A stretch of 64,000 nucleotides of DNA, from assembly GCF_012641275.1 (NCBI RefSeq), contig NZ_JABAIA010000002.1, positions 992,001-1,056,000 of the forward strand, in the 5' to 3' direction. Within the stretch, counting starts at the first letter, position 1. Each line of letters starts with the position of its first letter. The stretch comes from Chitinophaga varians (GTDB lineage: Bacteria; Bacteroidota; Bacteroidia; Chitinophagales; Chitinophagaceae). Both the position numbers and the translations under genes were made by a program. Shown in pieces: positions 26,892 to 36,552 of the stretch. Under the pieces are notes generated by a model that saw only the letters and a program-made list of their open reading frames with translations, was not told the origin of the DNA and searched no databases.

Positions 26892-28397
26892 TTACTTTCT
26901 CAGGAAGGTCACGTAATAGCCTGTACGTAGTTCATAATCCGGATGCGGATTGGTGACCTGTATTTTAATGATGTGTTTACCAGCAGGCAGGTCCAGCCGG
27001 TGGCAGATTTCATCTTTACGCAGCTGGTAGTTGGTTGGCATGCGGATGGTGTCAGTCACCTGACCATCAATGCTGACCGTGGCGGTGATGACATGGTCTG
27101 CCACTTCCCTTTTTTTCGCAGCATAGCCGCCTAATACAAAGCCATTGCCTTCTATCGTGAGCGTGATCTCATTGCCGTTTACATGGAATTCTTTTTTATC
27201 AGTAGGAAGCAGGCCGGGGAAACTCTCTTCAAATGCCACTGCTTCGGGTGTTTGCAGCGGGATGATCACATTGTCATCCTGTTCTTTTCCGCCATTCCGT
27301 TTGATATTTTCCAATGCGTGACGGTAGCTGATATCGTAGGTTTTGTTGAGTGAGATGGTGGTATATTTAAAGTCGATGTCTTCTGCTCCTGCCAGCCCGT
27401 CTTTCCATTTTTGCGGAATTTTTTCATATCCTAACATAGTGCCCAGGATACCGCCGGCGGTGGAAGGGTTACAGTCCGCGTCCTGACCTGCGCGGGTAGA
27501 CACTTCCAGTGTTTTGGCGTAGTCGCCGTTGCCGTACAATAATCCCATGATCACGTAAGCGCAGTTGATCGTAGCGTCGATGTTCACCGGGTTGAAGATG
27601 GCGTCCGGGCAACTGACGTCGGAAGACCATTTCTTTTGCAGTTCAAACCAGGTGCGGTGCCAGTCGTCCGGATACTGCCGGTGCCAGCGTATCACATCGG
27701 ACATGCACTGGTAAAACTTGCTCCTGGCCGGAATAACGCGCAGCGCGTCGCGCACAATCTGTTTGATATCGTTGGAGACGAAAGCCTGTGCGTACATGGC
27801 GCCTACATATACGCCGCCGTACCAGCCGTTGCCATAGTTCATGATATGCCCGATCTTATGACTGATGCGGGAAGCGGCGTTGGGCATGCCGGGGCTCATC
27901 AGGCCGGCGTAATCGGCTTCTATCTGGTAATCGATGCAATCCGCGTGCATGTTGTGTTGCCAGTGGCCGGAGGCAGGAGGGCGGATGCCGTTAAGAATGT
28001 TATAACGGGCCGCCTGGTTGGCATGCCACAGGACATAACCTGCATGGGCAAACGCCTGTGCGAAGGAGTCGGCCGGTGCATCGAGGCCGTGGCGCTCCAT
28101 CACATCTACGAAGGTGAGGTCCATGTACAGGTCATCATACAGGCCGGGGAAGCTGTCCATCACTTCCTTTACGTAGCCTTTGTGCCATTCCAGCGGTTGG
28201 TAGTCCTGGATAAAGGTGCCGTTGTACCGGAATTCATAGGGGCCTCCGAAGGTAACGCCGATGGTTTGTCCGGCCCATCCGCCCTTGATCTTATCCTGTA
28301 GTGTTTTTTTCGGTAAAGTAATTGTTTTGGGTGTTTGGGCCGCCAGGCCAAGGCAGCCCGCCAGGCATGCCAATAACAGTATAACATGTGTTTTCAT
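26892..28397 (-). CDS. Exported ADP-ribosylglycohydrolase-family protein
   Basis: A signal peptide (MKTHVILLLACLAGCLGLAAQ) leads into an all-helical ADP-ribosylglycohydrolase domain (about residues 35-370) and a C-terminal beta-sandwich-like tail (about 385-500). The binuclear metal-site segments DDLYMDLTFVDVMERHG (about 88-104) and AGQDADCNPSTAGGILGTML (about 305-325) are intact. Family members remove ADP-ribose from proteins or related molecules; this exported version may instead act on an N- or O-glycosidic compound taken from outside. It converges with the VIT gene at 2 bp. No terminator is seen between them. The substrate is unknown. Confidence 0.88.
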   Translation of the reverse strand: MKTHVILLLACLAGCLGLAAQTPKTITLPKKTLQDKIKGGWAGQTIGVTFGGPYEFRYNGTFIQDYQPLEWHKGYVKEVMDSFPGLYDDLYMDLTFVDVMERHGLDAPADSFAQAFAHAGYVLWHANQAARYNILNGIRPPASGHWQHNMHADCIDYQIEADYAGLMSPGMPNAASRISHKIGHIMNYGNGWYGGVYVGAMYAQAFVSNDIKQIVRDALRVIPARSKFYQCMSDVIRWHRQYPDDWHRTWFELQKKWSSDVSCPDAIFNPVNIDATINCAYVIMGLLYGNGDYAKTLEVSTRAGQDADCNPSTAGGILGTMLGYEKIPQKWKDGLAGAEDIDFKYTTISLNKTYDISYRHALENIKRNGGKEQDDNVIIPLQTPEAVAFEESFPGLLPTDKKEFHVNGNEITLTIEGNGFVLGGYAAKKREVADHVITATVSIDGQVTDTIRMPTNYQLRKDEICHRLDLPAGKHIIKIQVTNPHPDYELRTGYYVTFLRK

Positions 28398-28542
28398 GAG
28401 CGATGGAAATTGTTACCAGGAGATGAATATAATATTTATAAATTATTTTAAAAACTATGTTTTTATTAGGAAAAAAAATATGAATATAAAAACGTGATAC
28501 TCATCCGCCAGACTGTAAAACTGTTGCGGGCATCTCCTGAAA

Positions 28543-30081
28543 ATGGACTACTTTCAGGATATGAAACCTAGAAAAGCATATCCTGCCGCCATCACAATTT
28601 TCGGCGCCAAGGGCGATCTTACCCGTCGTAAGCTGATCCCGGCGCTGTATAATTTGTTTATAGAGAACCATCTTCCCGCTTTGTTCGAGATCTTCTGTGT
28701 GGATTTTCAGACAGTAGATGAAGCTGCATTTAAAAACGACCTGCTTGCCGGTGTGAATGAATTCAGTCGCAATGGCAAGGCGGAACCGTCGAAATGGGCC
28801 GACTTTGCCGCACGTATCAGTTATCTGCAAGGGGATTTCACCAAAAAAGAAACCTATGTCTCCCTGAAATCAAAAGTGGAAGACTTTGAGAAAAGCGGCA
28901 AGCAGCGGGGCAACCGTATGTTTTATTTCGCTGTGGCGCCACGGTTTATAGAAGTGATCGCCGAAGCGTTGTACACCCGCAAATTGTGCAGCAATAAAGT
29001 GCATGACCGCATCGTGGTGGAAAAGCCGTTCGGTACCGACCTGGACACTGCGAAGAAACTGAACCGCTTTCTTACCAAACGGTTTTCAGAGAAACAGATA
29101 TACCGAATTGATCACTACCTGGGCAAGGAAACGGTGCAGAACATTATGGCGTTCCGTTTCGCCAATTTCGTATTTGAGCCGTTATGGAATAAAAACTACA
29201 TCGATCATATACAAATCAGTGTAGCCGAACAGGTGAGTGTGGGCAAACGCGGCGGCTACTACGACGCTGCCGGCGCCATGCGCGATATGATACAAAACCA
29301 CCTGATGCAGCTGCTGTGTATCGTGGCCATGGAATGCCCCGGCGCTTATAAGGCCGAAGCTATCCGTGATGCCAAAACCAAAGTGCTGAAAAATATCCGT
29401 CCTTTTACCACGCCACAGGTATTTAAAAATGTGGTGCGGGCACAATATACCGCCGGAGAGGTGGACGATGTGCCCAAAATCGCTTATCGCCAGGAGGAGC
29501 AGGTATCACCAGAATCGACTACCGAAACATTCGTGGCGCTGAAGATGATGATCGACAACCCCCGCTGGGAGGGAGTTCCTTTCTTCCTGCGCACGGGCAA
29601 GTCCATGGCGCGGCAGTCTTCCGTGATCGTGGTGCAGTTCAAGGATTCACCGCATAAGATCTTCAAAGACGACATCGTTCCCAACAGGCTGATCATCAGC
29701 ATACAGCCGGAGCTGGAAATCAGCCTGCTGTTTGAAAGCAAGGTGCCAGGCCTGCAAATGAAGCTGGTACCGGTGGAGATGGACTTTACTTACCAGGAAG
29801 CCTATACGGAGTCGCTCCCGGAAGCGTACGAAGCGCTGCTGCTGGACGTGCTGCAGGGCGATGCCACGCTCTTTATGCGTGCCGACCAGGTGGAAGCTGC
29901 CTGGAAAGTGGTGATGCCTATTCTCGATGCCTGGAAGAAATCACCGTCCAAACAGTTACATTTTTATGAATCCGGTACCTGGGGGCCCGCTGCTGCCGGC
30001 AATCTGCTGAAACCATACGCCAAAGAGTGGTACAGGCTTCCTTCCCGGGAAACCGTTAAAAAGCTGGCCGTTAACAAGTAA
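28543..30081 (+). CDS. zwf: Glucose-6-phosphate 1-dehydrogenase
   Basis: The 512-aa enzyme oxidises glucose 6-phosphate to 6-phosphogluconolactone with NAD(P)+, the first step of the oxidative pentose phosphate pathway. The dinucleotide motif GAKGDLTRRKLIPALYNL is at residues 21-38, the substrate-binding and catalytic motif RIDHYLGKE at 188-196, and VVEKPFGTDL at about 158-167. GAKGDL carries Lys where Ser is commoner. An internal ATG at 28561 (MKPRKAYPAA) is an equally good start and would give 506 aa. No gnd or pgl gene is adjacent, so it is not in the usual oxidative-pathway operon here. It converges with a serine hydrolase gene 4 bp away. Confidence 0.95.
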   Translation: MDYFQDMKPRKAYPAAITIFGAKGDLTRRKLIPALYNLFIENHLPALFEIFCVDFQTVDEAAFKNDLLAGVNEFSRNGKAEPSKWADFAARISYLQGDFTKKETYVSLKSKVEDFEKSGKQRGNRMFYFAVAPRFIEVIAEALYTRKLCSNKVHDRIVVEKPFGTDLDTAKKLNRFLTKRFSEKQIYRIDHYLGKETVQNIMAFRFANFVFEPLWNKNYIDHIQISVAEQVSVGKRGGYYDAAGAMRDMIQNHLMQLLCIVAMECPGAYKAEAIRDAKTKVLKNIRPFTTPQVFKNVVRAQYTAGEVDDVPKIAYRQEEQVSPESTTETFVALKMMIDNPRWEGVPFFLRTGKSMARQSSVIVVQFKDSPHKIFKDDIVPNRLIISIQPELEISLLFESKVPGLQMKLVPVEMDFTYQEAYTESLPEAYEALLLDVLQGDATLFMRADQVEAAWKVVMPILDAWKKSPSKQLHFYESGTWGPAAAGNLLKPYAKEWYRLPSRETVKKLAVNK

Positions 30082-30085
30082 CTAT

Positions 30086-31144
30086 TTACTGAACGATATT
30101 TCTCACTGTGGTCTTCACTTTGATATAAGTGGGGGCCGTAGTGAGATAGCCGTCATTGATAATGAAGGTGAAGATCATGCCCGTTATCTTTTTGGGGTAG
30201 TTGATCCACGGAGCGCTGCCAAAGGCGCCGGGGCTGCTGCTTTCGATGATCACATCGCCGGGACCGGTATAGTCACGCCAGTTGCCGATGCCGTAAAAAT
30301 TGGCGGTGTTGAGCCATGCCAGCGGATAGGGACTGTATCCCACTGTTGATCCGGTTATCTGTCCCTGTTCCATCGCGGTGACCGCCGCTTCGCTGAGCAC
30401 CCGTGTGCCGTTGGTGGTCACTCCTTTATTGGCGAGCATGTCCAGGAATTTCATATAGTCGTTGGCGGTACTGCGCGCGCCGCCGGCCACCAGGGGGTTG
30501 GCGCTGATACCGTAATCTGTGCTGGTCATCCCGCAGGGGACGAATATTTTCGCGGCAGCCAGCTCACTCCAGCTTTTACCACTGACTACTTCGCAGATGC
30601 GTCCTGCTATCTGCATACTGACACCGCCGTAATAAAACACCTTGCCGGGAGGGTTGTCCAACGCCACATTCTGCGCGATGGCATTTACGGCTGCTTCCAT
30701 TGTCAATGCCGGATTGGATTCATAGCCCTGCGTGGAATTGCCGGGAAATCCGGATGTATGGGAAAACAGTTGTGCGATCGTTATATTTCCTTTGCCGTTG
30801 GCCGTAAATACCGGCAGAAATTTCCCTACGGTATCTGTCAGCTTCAGCTTCCCTTCATCTACAAGGCTCATGACTACCGCGCCTGACAGCCATTTGGAGC
30901 AGGAGGCGACCAGTTGCCGGGTATTGCCGTCAAAGCCGCCATAGCTCCGGGTATATACTTCCTTTCCATCAACATGAATAACGGTATAACACTTTCCGCC
31001 GAACCTCACCGGTACGGAATCATCCAGTATTTTATCCACAGCCTCGTAGCCGGGAGTAGCAGGTTTGCCGCCGGTCGTGTCTTTTTTACAGGCCATGCCT
31101 GTAGCACATATTGTTAGCAGGATGAACAGGGATAAATCTTTCAT
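30086..31144 (-). CDS. Beta-lactamase-family serine hydrolase, lipoprotein
   Basis: The 352-aa protein starts at ATG 31144 (MKDLSLFILLTICATGMAC) with a lipobox ending at Cys19, so it is probably a periplasmic or surface lipoprotein. The class C beta-lactamase/DD-peptidase motif SxxK is SCSK at residues 81-84, and ITIAQLFSHTSGFPG is typical of the family. The Tyr motif reads YYGGV in place of the usual YSN. It could be an esterase, peptidase or penicillin-binding-like protein; beta-lactam resistance should not be assumed. Earlier in-frame starts add hydrophobic residues before the signal and are rejected. It is a single-gene unit. Confidence 0.85.
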   Translation of the reverse strand: MKDLSLFILLTICATGMACKKDTTGGKPATPGYEAVDKILDDSVPVRFGGKCYTVIHVDGKEVYTRSYGGFDGNTRQLVASCSKWLSGAVVMSLVDEGKLKLTDTVGKFLPVFTANGKGNITIAQLFSHTSGFPGNSTQGYESNPALTMEAAVNAIAQNVALDNPPGKVFYYGGVSMQIAGRICEVVSGKSWSELAAAKIFVPCGMTSTDYGISANPLVAGGARSTANDYMKFLDMLANKGVTTNGTRVLSEAAVTAMEQGQITGSTVGYSPYPLAWLNTANFYGIGNWRDYTGPGDVIIESSSPGAFGSAPWINYPKKITGMIFTFIINDGYLTTAPTYIKVKTTVRNIVQ

Positions 31145-31155
31145 GACAGTTGTTT

Positions 31156-31229
31156 GGTGATAACACTGCAATATAAACAGGATAAGTTGATGATTTATTA
31201 TATGAACGTGTGACTTTTTTGTTATCACC
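31156..31229. repeat. Spaced 9-bp inverted repeat upstream of serine hydrolase
   Basis: GGTGATAAC (31156-31164) and GTTATCACC (31221-31229) are perfect reverse complements 56 bp apart, in the divergent region between the serine hydrolase and the T9SS cargo gene. They could be two half-sites for one regulator or a looping pair. No promoter match was found beside them. Confidence 0.35.
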
Positions 31230-31395
31230 GAAATATACATGCGCCATTCCACTGCGGTCTGTCTATGTCCATGCTGATTATTTTTATTGTTGAATAGGAA
31301 CTATCCTGATGTAGCTGTTTTTCTCTCCCTGATAATGCCTGTAGTTAAATCAAGTACGTATCCGGACCTCTCATTAACCATTAATCGTTCTTGTT

Positions 31396-33546
31396 ATGTT
31401 ATCCAAATTTTACCCTTTCAGAAAAATATTGTGCCTGGCTCTTTTTTTCAGCTGCTTATTGTTGCACAGTGCCCGCGCGCAGACATATGCCAACAGCCAG
31501 ACCAACGGCGTCACGGGTTTGTGCCTGTTATGCGGGGTTACCACTCCGGAGAATGCTGTCAACAGCAATCCCGATGATTTTTCGACCTTCAATATCAGCG
31601 TGGGGTTGCTGGGCGTTACAGTGTACCAGACGCTGATCTTCCCTTCCGGCAGCACTGCCGGCTGTGATTCACTAGTGATAGGCGTCGGCAGCGGTAATTC
31701 CCTGTTGTCAGTCAACCTGGTAGGAGGTGTCACCGTACAGACATTTAACGGCGCCGTGGCCAACAATGATGCCCATGTGGTTGACACCAGCAATTTCCGC
31801 TCCTGGGGCAATAACCGCGGAGAGATCAGGCTAAAGCCGGCAGCCTCCTTTGACCGGGTGAAGGTGACATTGTCCAGCAGTCTTGTGGGACTGCTCAATG
31901 CCTTGCAGCTCTACTACGCCTATCGTAAACCTGCATTACCGCCACCGGTAATGGCTGACACTATTCAGCTGTGCAAAGGCGACACCGCTGCCATAGCTGC
32001 TTCAGTGCCAGCCGGTACCACCGTGCATTGGTATAATGCGCCCACAGGCGGCACGTTGCTTTATACCGGCGCCAGCTACAAAGTGAGCCCTGCCGTTACT
32101 ACTACCTATTATGCAGATGCTGCATTGAGCGGATGTACCAGTGCCCGTAAAAGCACAACGGTAAAGGTAAACCCGAAACCTGCCAATCCTGAATTTTCGG
32201 TGACGCCAAGTATTATCTGTAGCAGCATTGGCATAGGTGTCGCCAATTATACGCCGGATGTGTATTATAATGTTCGTACGGTATATACCGGCATTGACGG
32301 ACTATTGCTTGATTCGTCGTTTACGGTGCCAAACAGCGATACGGTTGTTGTCCGGGACCTGGGCGCTTACCTGAATGTGACTGTCAATCTTTATATACAG
32401 GCTGTTAACAAAATTACCGGATGCCGTTCCGATACCGTGATGCAGACAATGATATTCGGTGCGCACGGCACCTATGCCGATGTGGACACCAATAATGTTA
32501 CCATTTGTAAAGGAGATAGTATCACCCTCCATGCTTATGGTCACGGGCAGGCGGGTAATACTGTACTCAATATACGCTGGTACAGTGTGCCCACCGGAGG
32601 CACGGAGTTGCACAGAGGGCAGTATTTTACAGTAGCGCCGCCGGACACAACAAATTACTACGTAGTTCCGGGTTACTATTGTGAATACCCCAGACGCACG
32701 AAAGTGACGGTGAATGTGCGCAAACTGCCGGAGCCTGTTTTCAGTGTCCCACAGGGAATGACATGCGGCGTCACTAAAATAAAAATACAGAATTATCAAC
32801 CGGGTTATAGCTATAACGTGCGGGTAAGGTTCCGGTATTCTCCGCAGATATTGCATGATACCTCTTTCTTTGTGCCCCGTACCGATACGTTTTCCACGCC
32901 GCCTTTCCTGCCACCATTGCCGGCGGCGGTAGACATATGGGTGCAGGCTGTGGATTCAATAACGGGATGCCGGTCGGATTCTGCCTACCGTCGCATGAAC
33001 ACGGACGGGTATGCACAAAAGCCTTCAGTAACTTCAGACAGTGTGATCATCTGCAGAGGTGACAGCGTTGTGCTGCATGCATTTGCGCCCATCTATACAC
33101 TGGCGCGCATTCGTTGGTACGACGTGCCTACTGGTGGCAGCAGACTGTTTACCGGTGGCGACTACAAAGTAAGTCCGCAAAATACTACGGTGTACTATGC
33201 GGCGGCCGGCTACGGATGCGAATATCCTGAACGCACACCGGTGAAGGTAGTAGTAACCCCCTGTGTACGTCAGGTATCTGCACGGCTGCAAAAGGATATA
33301 ACGTTAAAGCATACACTGGAATTGTTTCCTAACCCCAGCGCCGGTGAAGTAAGATTGAATACCAGCAAACTATCTCCGGGCAGCCTGATCATTGTGCGAA
33401 ATATTCACGGCGTGGAAGTGCAGCGGAGTATACTTACAGGCAACAGCCTTGCGCTTTCGACGCAACTGGCCAACGGTATTTATTTTATTGAGATAAGGAA
33501 CGGTGTAAATGAGGTATACAGAGGCCGGGTTGTACTGAAACGATAA
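31396..33546 (+). CDS. T9SS-exported protein with Ig-like repeats
   Basis: The 716-aa protein has a signal peptide (about residues 1-30, ending HSARAQ), an N-terminal region with NSQTNGVTGLCLLCGVTTP, three Ig-like repeats and a type A T9SS sorting tail. Each repeat has the core CKGD...WY..PTGG...L..G..Y.V.P..TT.YY, near residues 192, 370 and 555. Spacer domains ending in ITGCRSD separate them. The C-terminal domain begins LELFPNPSAGEVRLNTSKLS and ends VYRGRVVLKR, the usual signal for secretion through the type IX machinery and anchoring at the surface. It is probably an adhesin or surface filler protein. It ends at a strong terminator. Confidence 0.9.
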   Translation: MLSKFYPFRKILCLALFFSCLLLHSARAQTYANSQTNGVTGLCLLCGVTTPENAVNSNPDDFSTFNISVGLLGVTVYQTLIFPSGSTAGCDSLVIGVGSGNSLLSVNLVGGVTVQTFNGAVANNDAHVVDTSNFRSWGNNRGEIRLKPAASFDRVKVTLSSSLVGLLNALQLYYAYRKPALPPPVMADTIQLCKGDTAAIAASVPAGTTVHWYNAPTGGTLLYTGASYKVSPAVTTTYYADAALSGCTSARKSTTVKVNPKPANPEFSVTPSIICSSIGIGVANYTPDVYYNVRTVYTGIDGLLLDSSFTVPNSDTVVVRDLGAYLNVTVNLYIQAVNKITGCRSDTVMQTMIFGAHGTYADVDTNNVTICKGDSITLHAYGHGQAGNTVLNIRWYSVPTGGTELHRGQYFTVAPPDTTNYYVVPGYYCEYPRRTKVTVNVRKLPEPVFSVPQGMTCGVTKIKIQNYQPGYSYNVRVRFRYSPQILHDTSFFVPRTDTFSTPPFLPPLPAAVDIWVQAVDSITGCRSDSAYRRMNTDGYAQKPSVTSDSVIICRGDSVVLHAFAPIYTLARIRWYDVPTGGSRLFTGGDYKVSPQNTTVYYAAAGYGCEYPERTPVKVVVTPCVRQVSARLQKDITLKHTLELFPNPSAGEVRLNTSKLSPGSLIIVRNIHGVEVQRSILTGNSLALSTQLANGIYFIEIRNGVNEVYRGRVVLKR

Positions 33547-33572
33547 AAGATAATAATATACGATCAAAAAGA

Positions 33573-33609
33573 AGGATGTCTCAGCTATGTTGAGACATCC
33601 TCTTCTTTT
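33573..33609 (+). terminator. Intrinsic terminator after T9SS cargo gene
   Basis: An 11-bp perfect stem (33573-33583 with 33591-33601) closes a 7-nt loop. The T-rich run TTCTTTTT follows. It starts 27 bp after the stop codon. Confidence 0.85.
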
Positions 33610-33610
33610 T

Positions 33611-33966
33611 GAAATAGTTTTATCAGAGAGCGGTAATGCGGATGTTGTCGTGACAGGCGATGCGGGTCCGCGGTATCATTCAGTACTACTTTATGAGCTA
33701 TCCCATAGTTCCCTGTCCTGCCCGGTGAAATCATATATGCGGCCCGCAGGATATCCTGCGGGAGAAGATCAACAAAAAAATAACTCAGCATTTCATCTTT
33801 TTTCTTTTCCGGTCGCGACCCTGGTTGGCTACTTCATTCTGTAGTATACGAGTTGTTTTTCATGGGATAAACAACACTTTTTACCAGTTTGATTTATGAA
33901 AAAATATTTACTGTGTATTTTTTGTTTGAATGATCACAGCGGGCACAGTCTTTGTGCGCCCAAATC
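33611..33966. other. Intergenic region without a supported gene
   Basis: Two short overlapping open frames exist (68 aa on minus from 33791, 85 aa on plus from 33587), but one runs through the terminator stem and neither resembles a protein I know. The right part (33840-33950) is A/T-rich with runs such as TATTTTTTG, and probably holds the promoter of the UvrA-like gene. I see no RNA gene or repeat here. Confidence 0.5.
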
Positions 33967-36495
33967 ATGCGAAAAACAACAGGAAACCCTGCATCACCAG
34001 AACAACAAGGATTTTTGCGTGTACGTGGAGCGCGCGAGCATAACCTCAAAAATGTAGACCTCGATATACCCAGAGACGCGCTGGTGGTGTTTACCGGCGT
34101 GTCCGGCTCGGGCAAGTCATCACTGGCGTTTGGCACCCTCTACGCGGAGGCGCAGCGTCGTTACCTGGAGTCAGTATCGCCGTACGCACGCCGGTTGTTT
34201 CATCAGATGTCGGTGCCGGAGGTGGATGAAATCACCGGGCTGCCACCGGCCGTGGCGTTGCAGCAACAGCGGGGACTGCCCACTACGCGGTCTTCCGTAG
34301 GCAGCGTCACCACCTTGTCCAACCTGCTACGTATGCTTTATTCCAGGGCCGGACATTATCCCAAAGGGCAGCCACACCTCGAAGCGGAAGCATTTTCACC
34401 TAACACACCGGCGGGCGCCTGCCCGCAATGCCACGGCCTGGGCCGGGTGTATGAAGTGACGGAACGCTCCATGGTGCCGGACGATACGCTGACCATCCGC
34501 GAACGTGCCATCGCTTCGTGGCCTACCGCCTGGTACGGGCAGAACCTGCGCGATATCCTTATCACCCTGGGCTATGATGTGGACAAACCATGGAAAGAGC
34601 TGCCCAAAAAGGACCGCGACTGGATACTGTTTACCGAAGAACAACCTGTGGTGCCTGTATATCCCGGTTTCACGCATGAAGAGGTGAAGCGGGCCATCAA
34701 ACAAAAAGTAGAACCTTCCTATATGGGCACCTTCTCCGGCGCCCGTCGTTATGTGTTACATACGTTTGCCAATACAGAAAGCGCTTCCATGAAGAAAAGG
34801 GTATCACAGTACATGGTGAGTACGGAATGCCCCACCTGTCATGGTAAACGGCTGCAGCCGGCTTCGCTGTCGGTGACTTTCGCGGGAATGGACATCGGGG
34901 AGATTGCCCGCCTGCCGCTGTCACGGCTGACGGAACTGATGCGTCCTTACGGGGAAGGGAAAGTCAATAACAACACCGATCATCCGGAAAGGGCCATTGT
35001 GGCCCAACGCATTGCGGCAGACCTGGTAGGGCGGCTGGAGGTGTTGCTGGACCTGGGGCTTGGATACCTTCTCCTGGAACGCAGCACGCCTACGTTATCG
35101 CCCGGTGAGCTACAACGGTTAAGACTGGCCACACAGGTGCGCTCTAATCTCTTTGGCGTAGTATATGTGCTGGATGAGCCTTCTGCCGGTCTGCATCCGG
35201 CGGATACCGCCGCCCTGTTGCGCGCGCTTGAAAGACTGAAGGCCTCCGGCAATTCTCTCTTTGTGGTAGAGCATGATCTGGACGTGATCCGGCATGCAGA
35301 CTGGATAGTGGACGTGGGTCCCGCTGCCGGCGAGCATGGCGGACATATTCTGTATAGCGGCCCTACTGCCGGACTGGCAGCTGTGAAAGCCTCCCGTACA
35401 CGTGAATACCTTTTCGCAGAAGAAAAGACAGCACCCCGTTCCGTTCGTAAGCCAGCCGGTTGGCTGCAACTGGAGGGCGTGACGCGCAATAACCTCCATG
35501 AGCTGGCCGCTGCATTTCCCTTAGGCTGTATGACCACCGTGACGGGCATTTCCGGCTCCGGTAAGTCCAGCCTTGTCAGCCAGGTGCTGGTGGAGCTGGT
35601 GGCCACGCAGCTGGGCATGGACCTCGCTGCTGAAACGGAAGAAGGGGATGGGCTGGACCAACCGGCGCCCATCACGCTGGGAGGACACATCACCGGGGGC
35701 ATGGAACACATCAAACGCCTGGTGCAGGTAGACCAGAAACCCATTGGCCGTACGCCCCGTTCTAACCTGGCCACTTATACCGGATTGTTTGATCATGTGC
35801 GGAAGCTGTTTGCCGACACGAAGACAGCCCGTGCGCGTAAATATGATGCCGGCAGGTTTTCCTTCAACGTAGCGAAAGGACGTTGTGAAACCTGTCAGGG
35901 TGAAGGTTTTGTGATGGTGGAACTGCTGTTCCTGCCCAGTGTTTATGCGCCTTGTCCTACCTGCCATGGCGCCCGGTACAATGCGAAGACACTAGAGATC
36001 GTCTATAAAGACAGAAACATTGCTGAGGTGCTGGAGCTGACGGTCGATGCGGCTTACGAATTCTTTTCCGATGATCCGAAAATACACCGTTCGCTCAGTG
36101 TGCTGCGGGAAGTGGGGCTCGGGTATCTGCGTCTCGGTCAGCCGGCCACGCAGCTGTCGGGCGGCGAAGCGCAGCGCATTAAACTGGCGACGGAGCTACA
36201 ACGTATGGGACGAGGAGACACCTTGTATGTACTCGACGAGCCCACCACCGGCCTGCATCCGTCCGATACGGAAAAACTCGTTGCCCAGCTGGAAGGGCTC
36301 GTGGATGCCGGCAATACCGTCATCGTTGTGGAGCATGACATGCGGGTGGTGGCTGCCAGTGACTGGGTGATCGATATCGGTCCCGGCGCAGGTGAAGAAG
36401 GCGGTCATATTGTCGCTGCCGGTACGCCGGCCACGGTGGCCAAAGCGAAGGGTAGCCGCACTGCCCCTTATCTGGCCAGCTTCCTGCGTGGATAA
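33967..36495 (+). CDS. UvrA-like ATPase (UvrA2/DrrC type)
   Basis: The 842-aa protein has the two-ATPase, zinc-finger layout of UvrA but is shorter than the housekeeping enzyme (about 940 aa). The first Walker A is GVSGSGKSS (residues 44-52) and the second GISGSGKSS. The first ABC signature is degenerate ([12 protein letters not shown]) and the second canonical ([12 protein letters not shown]). Zinc motifs are [19 protein letters not shown] and the pair [17 protein letters not shown]. UvrA2-class proteins are linked to tolerance of DNA-binding drugs and damage, and may act without UvrB. Start ATG 33967 ([10 protein letters not shown]) is preferred over an upstream TTG. It stands alone, with no drug biosynthesis genes beside it. 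Confidence 0.92.
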   Translation: MRKTTGNPASPEQQGFLRVRGAREHNLKNVDLDIPRDALVVFTGVSGSGKSSLAFGTLYAEAQRRYLESVSPYARRLFHQMSVPEVDEITGLPPAVALQQQRGLPTTRSSVGSVTTLSNLLRMLYSRAGHYPKGQPHLEAEAFSPNTPAGACPQCHGLGRVYEVTERSMVPDDTLTIRERAIASWPTAWYGQNLRDILITLGYDVDKPWKELPKKDRDWILFTEEQPVVPVYPGFTHEEVKRAIKQKVEPSYMGTFSGARRYVLHTFANTESASMKKRVSQYMVSTECPTCHGKRLQPASLSVTFAGMDIGEIARLPLSRLTELMRPYGEGKVNNNTDHPERAIVAQRIAADLVGRLEVLLDLGLGYLLLERSTPTLSPGELQRLRLATQVRSNLFGVVYVLDEPSAGLHPADTAALLRALERLKASGNSLFVVEHDLDVIRHADWIVDVGPAAGEHGGHILYSGPTAGLAAVKASRTREYLFAEEKTAPRSVRKPAGWLQLEGVTRNNLHELAAAFPLGCMTTVTGISGSGKSSLVSQVLVELVATQLGMDLAAETEEGDGLDQPAPITLGGHITGGMEHIKRLVQVDQKPIGRTPRSNLATYTGLFDHVRKLFADTKTARARKYDAGRFSFNVAKGRCETCQGEGFVMVELLFLPSVYAPCPTCHGARYNAKTLEIVYKDRNIAEVLELTVDAAYEFFSDDPKIHRSLSVLREVGLGYLRLGQPATQLSGGEAQRIKLATELQRMGRGDTLYVLDEPTTGLHPSDTEKLVAQLEGLVDAGNTVIVVEHDMRVVAASDWVIDIGPGAGEEGGHIVAAGTPATVAKAKGSRTAPYLASFLRG

Positions 36496-36552
36496 TTTCT
36501 CCGGAAATTCCGTGGTAAAATGTGTAATTCGCAGTACGAAAACAGTACAACA

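Noticed and set aside
33585..33844. Two short frames (68 aa minus, 85 aa plus) after the T9SS cargo gene
   Set aside because: They overlap each other and the minus frame runs through a terminator stem. No family resemblance or promoter supports them.
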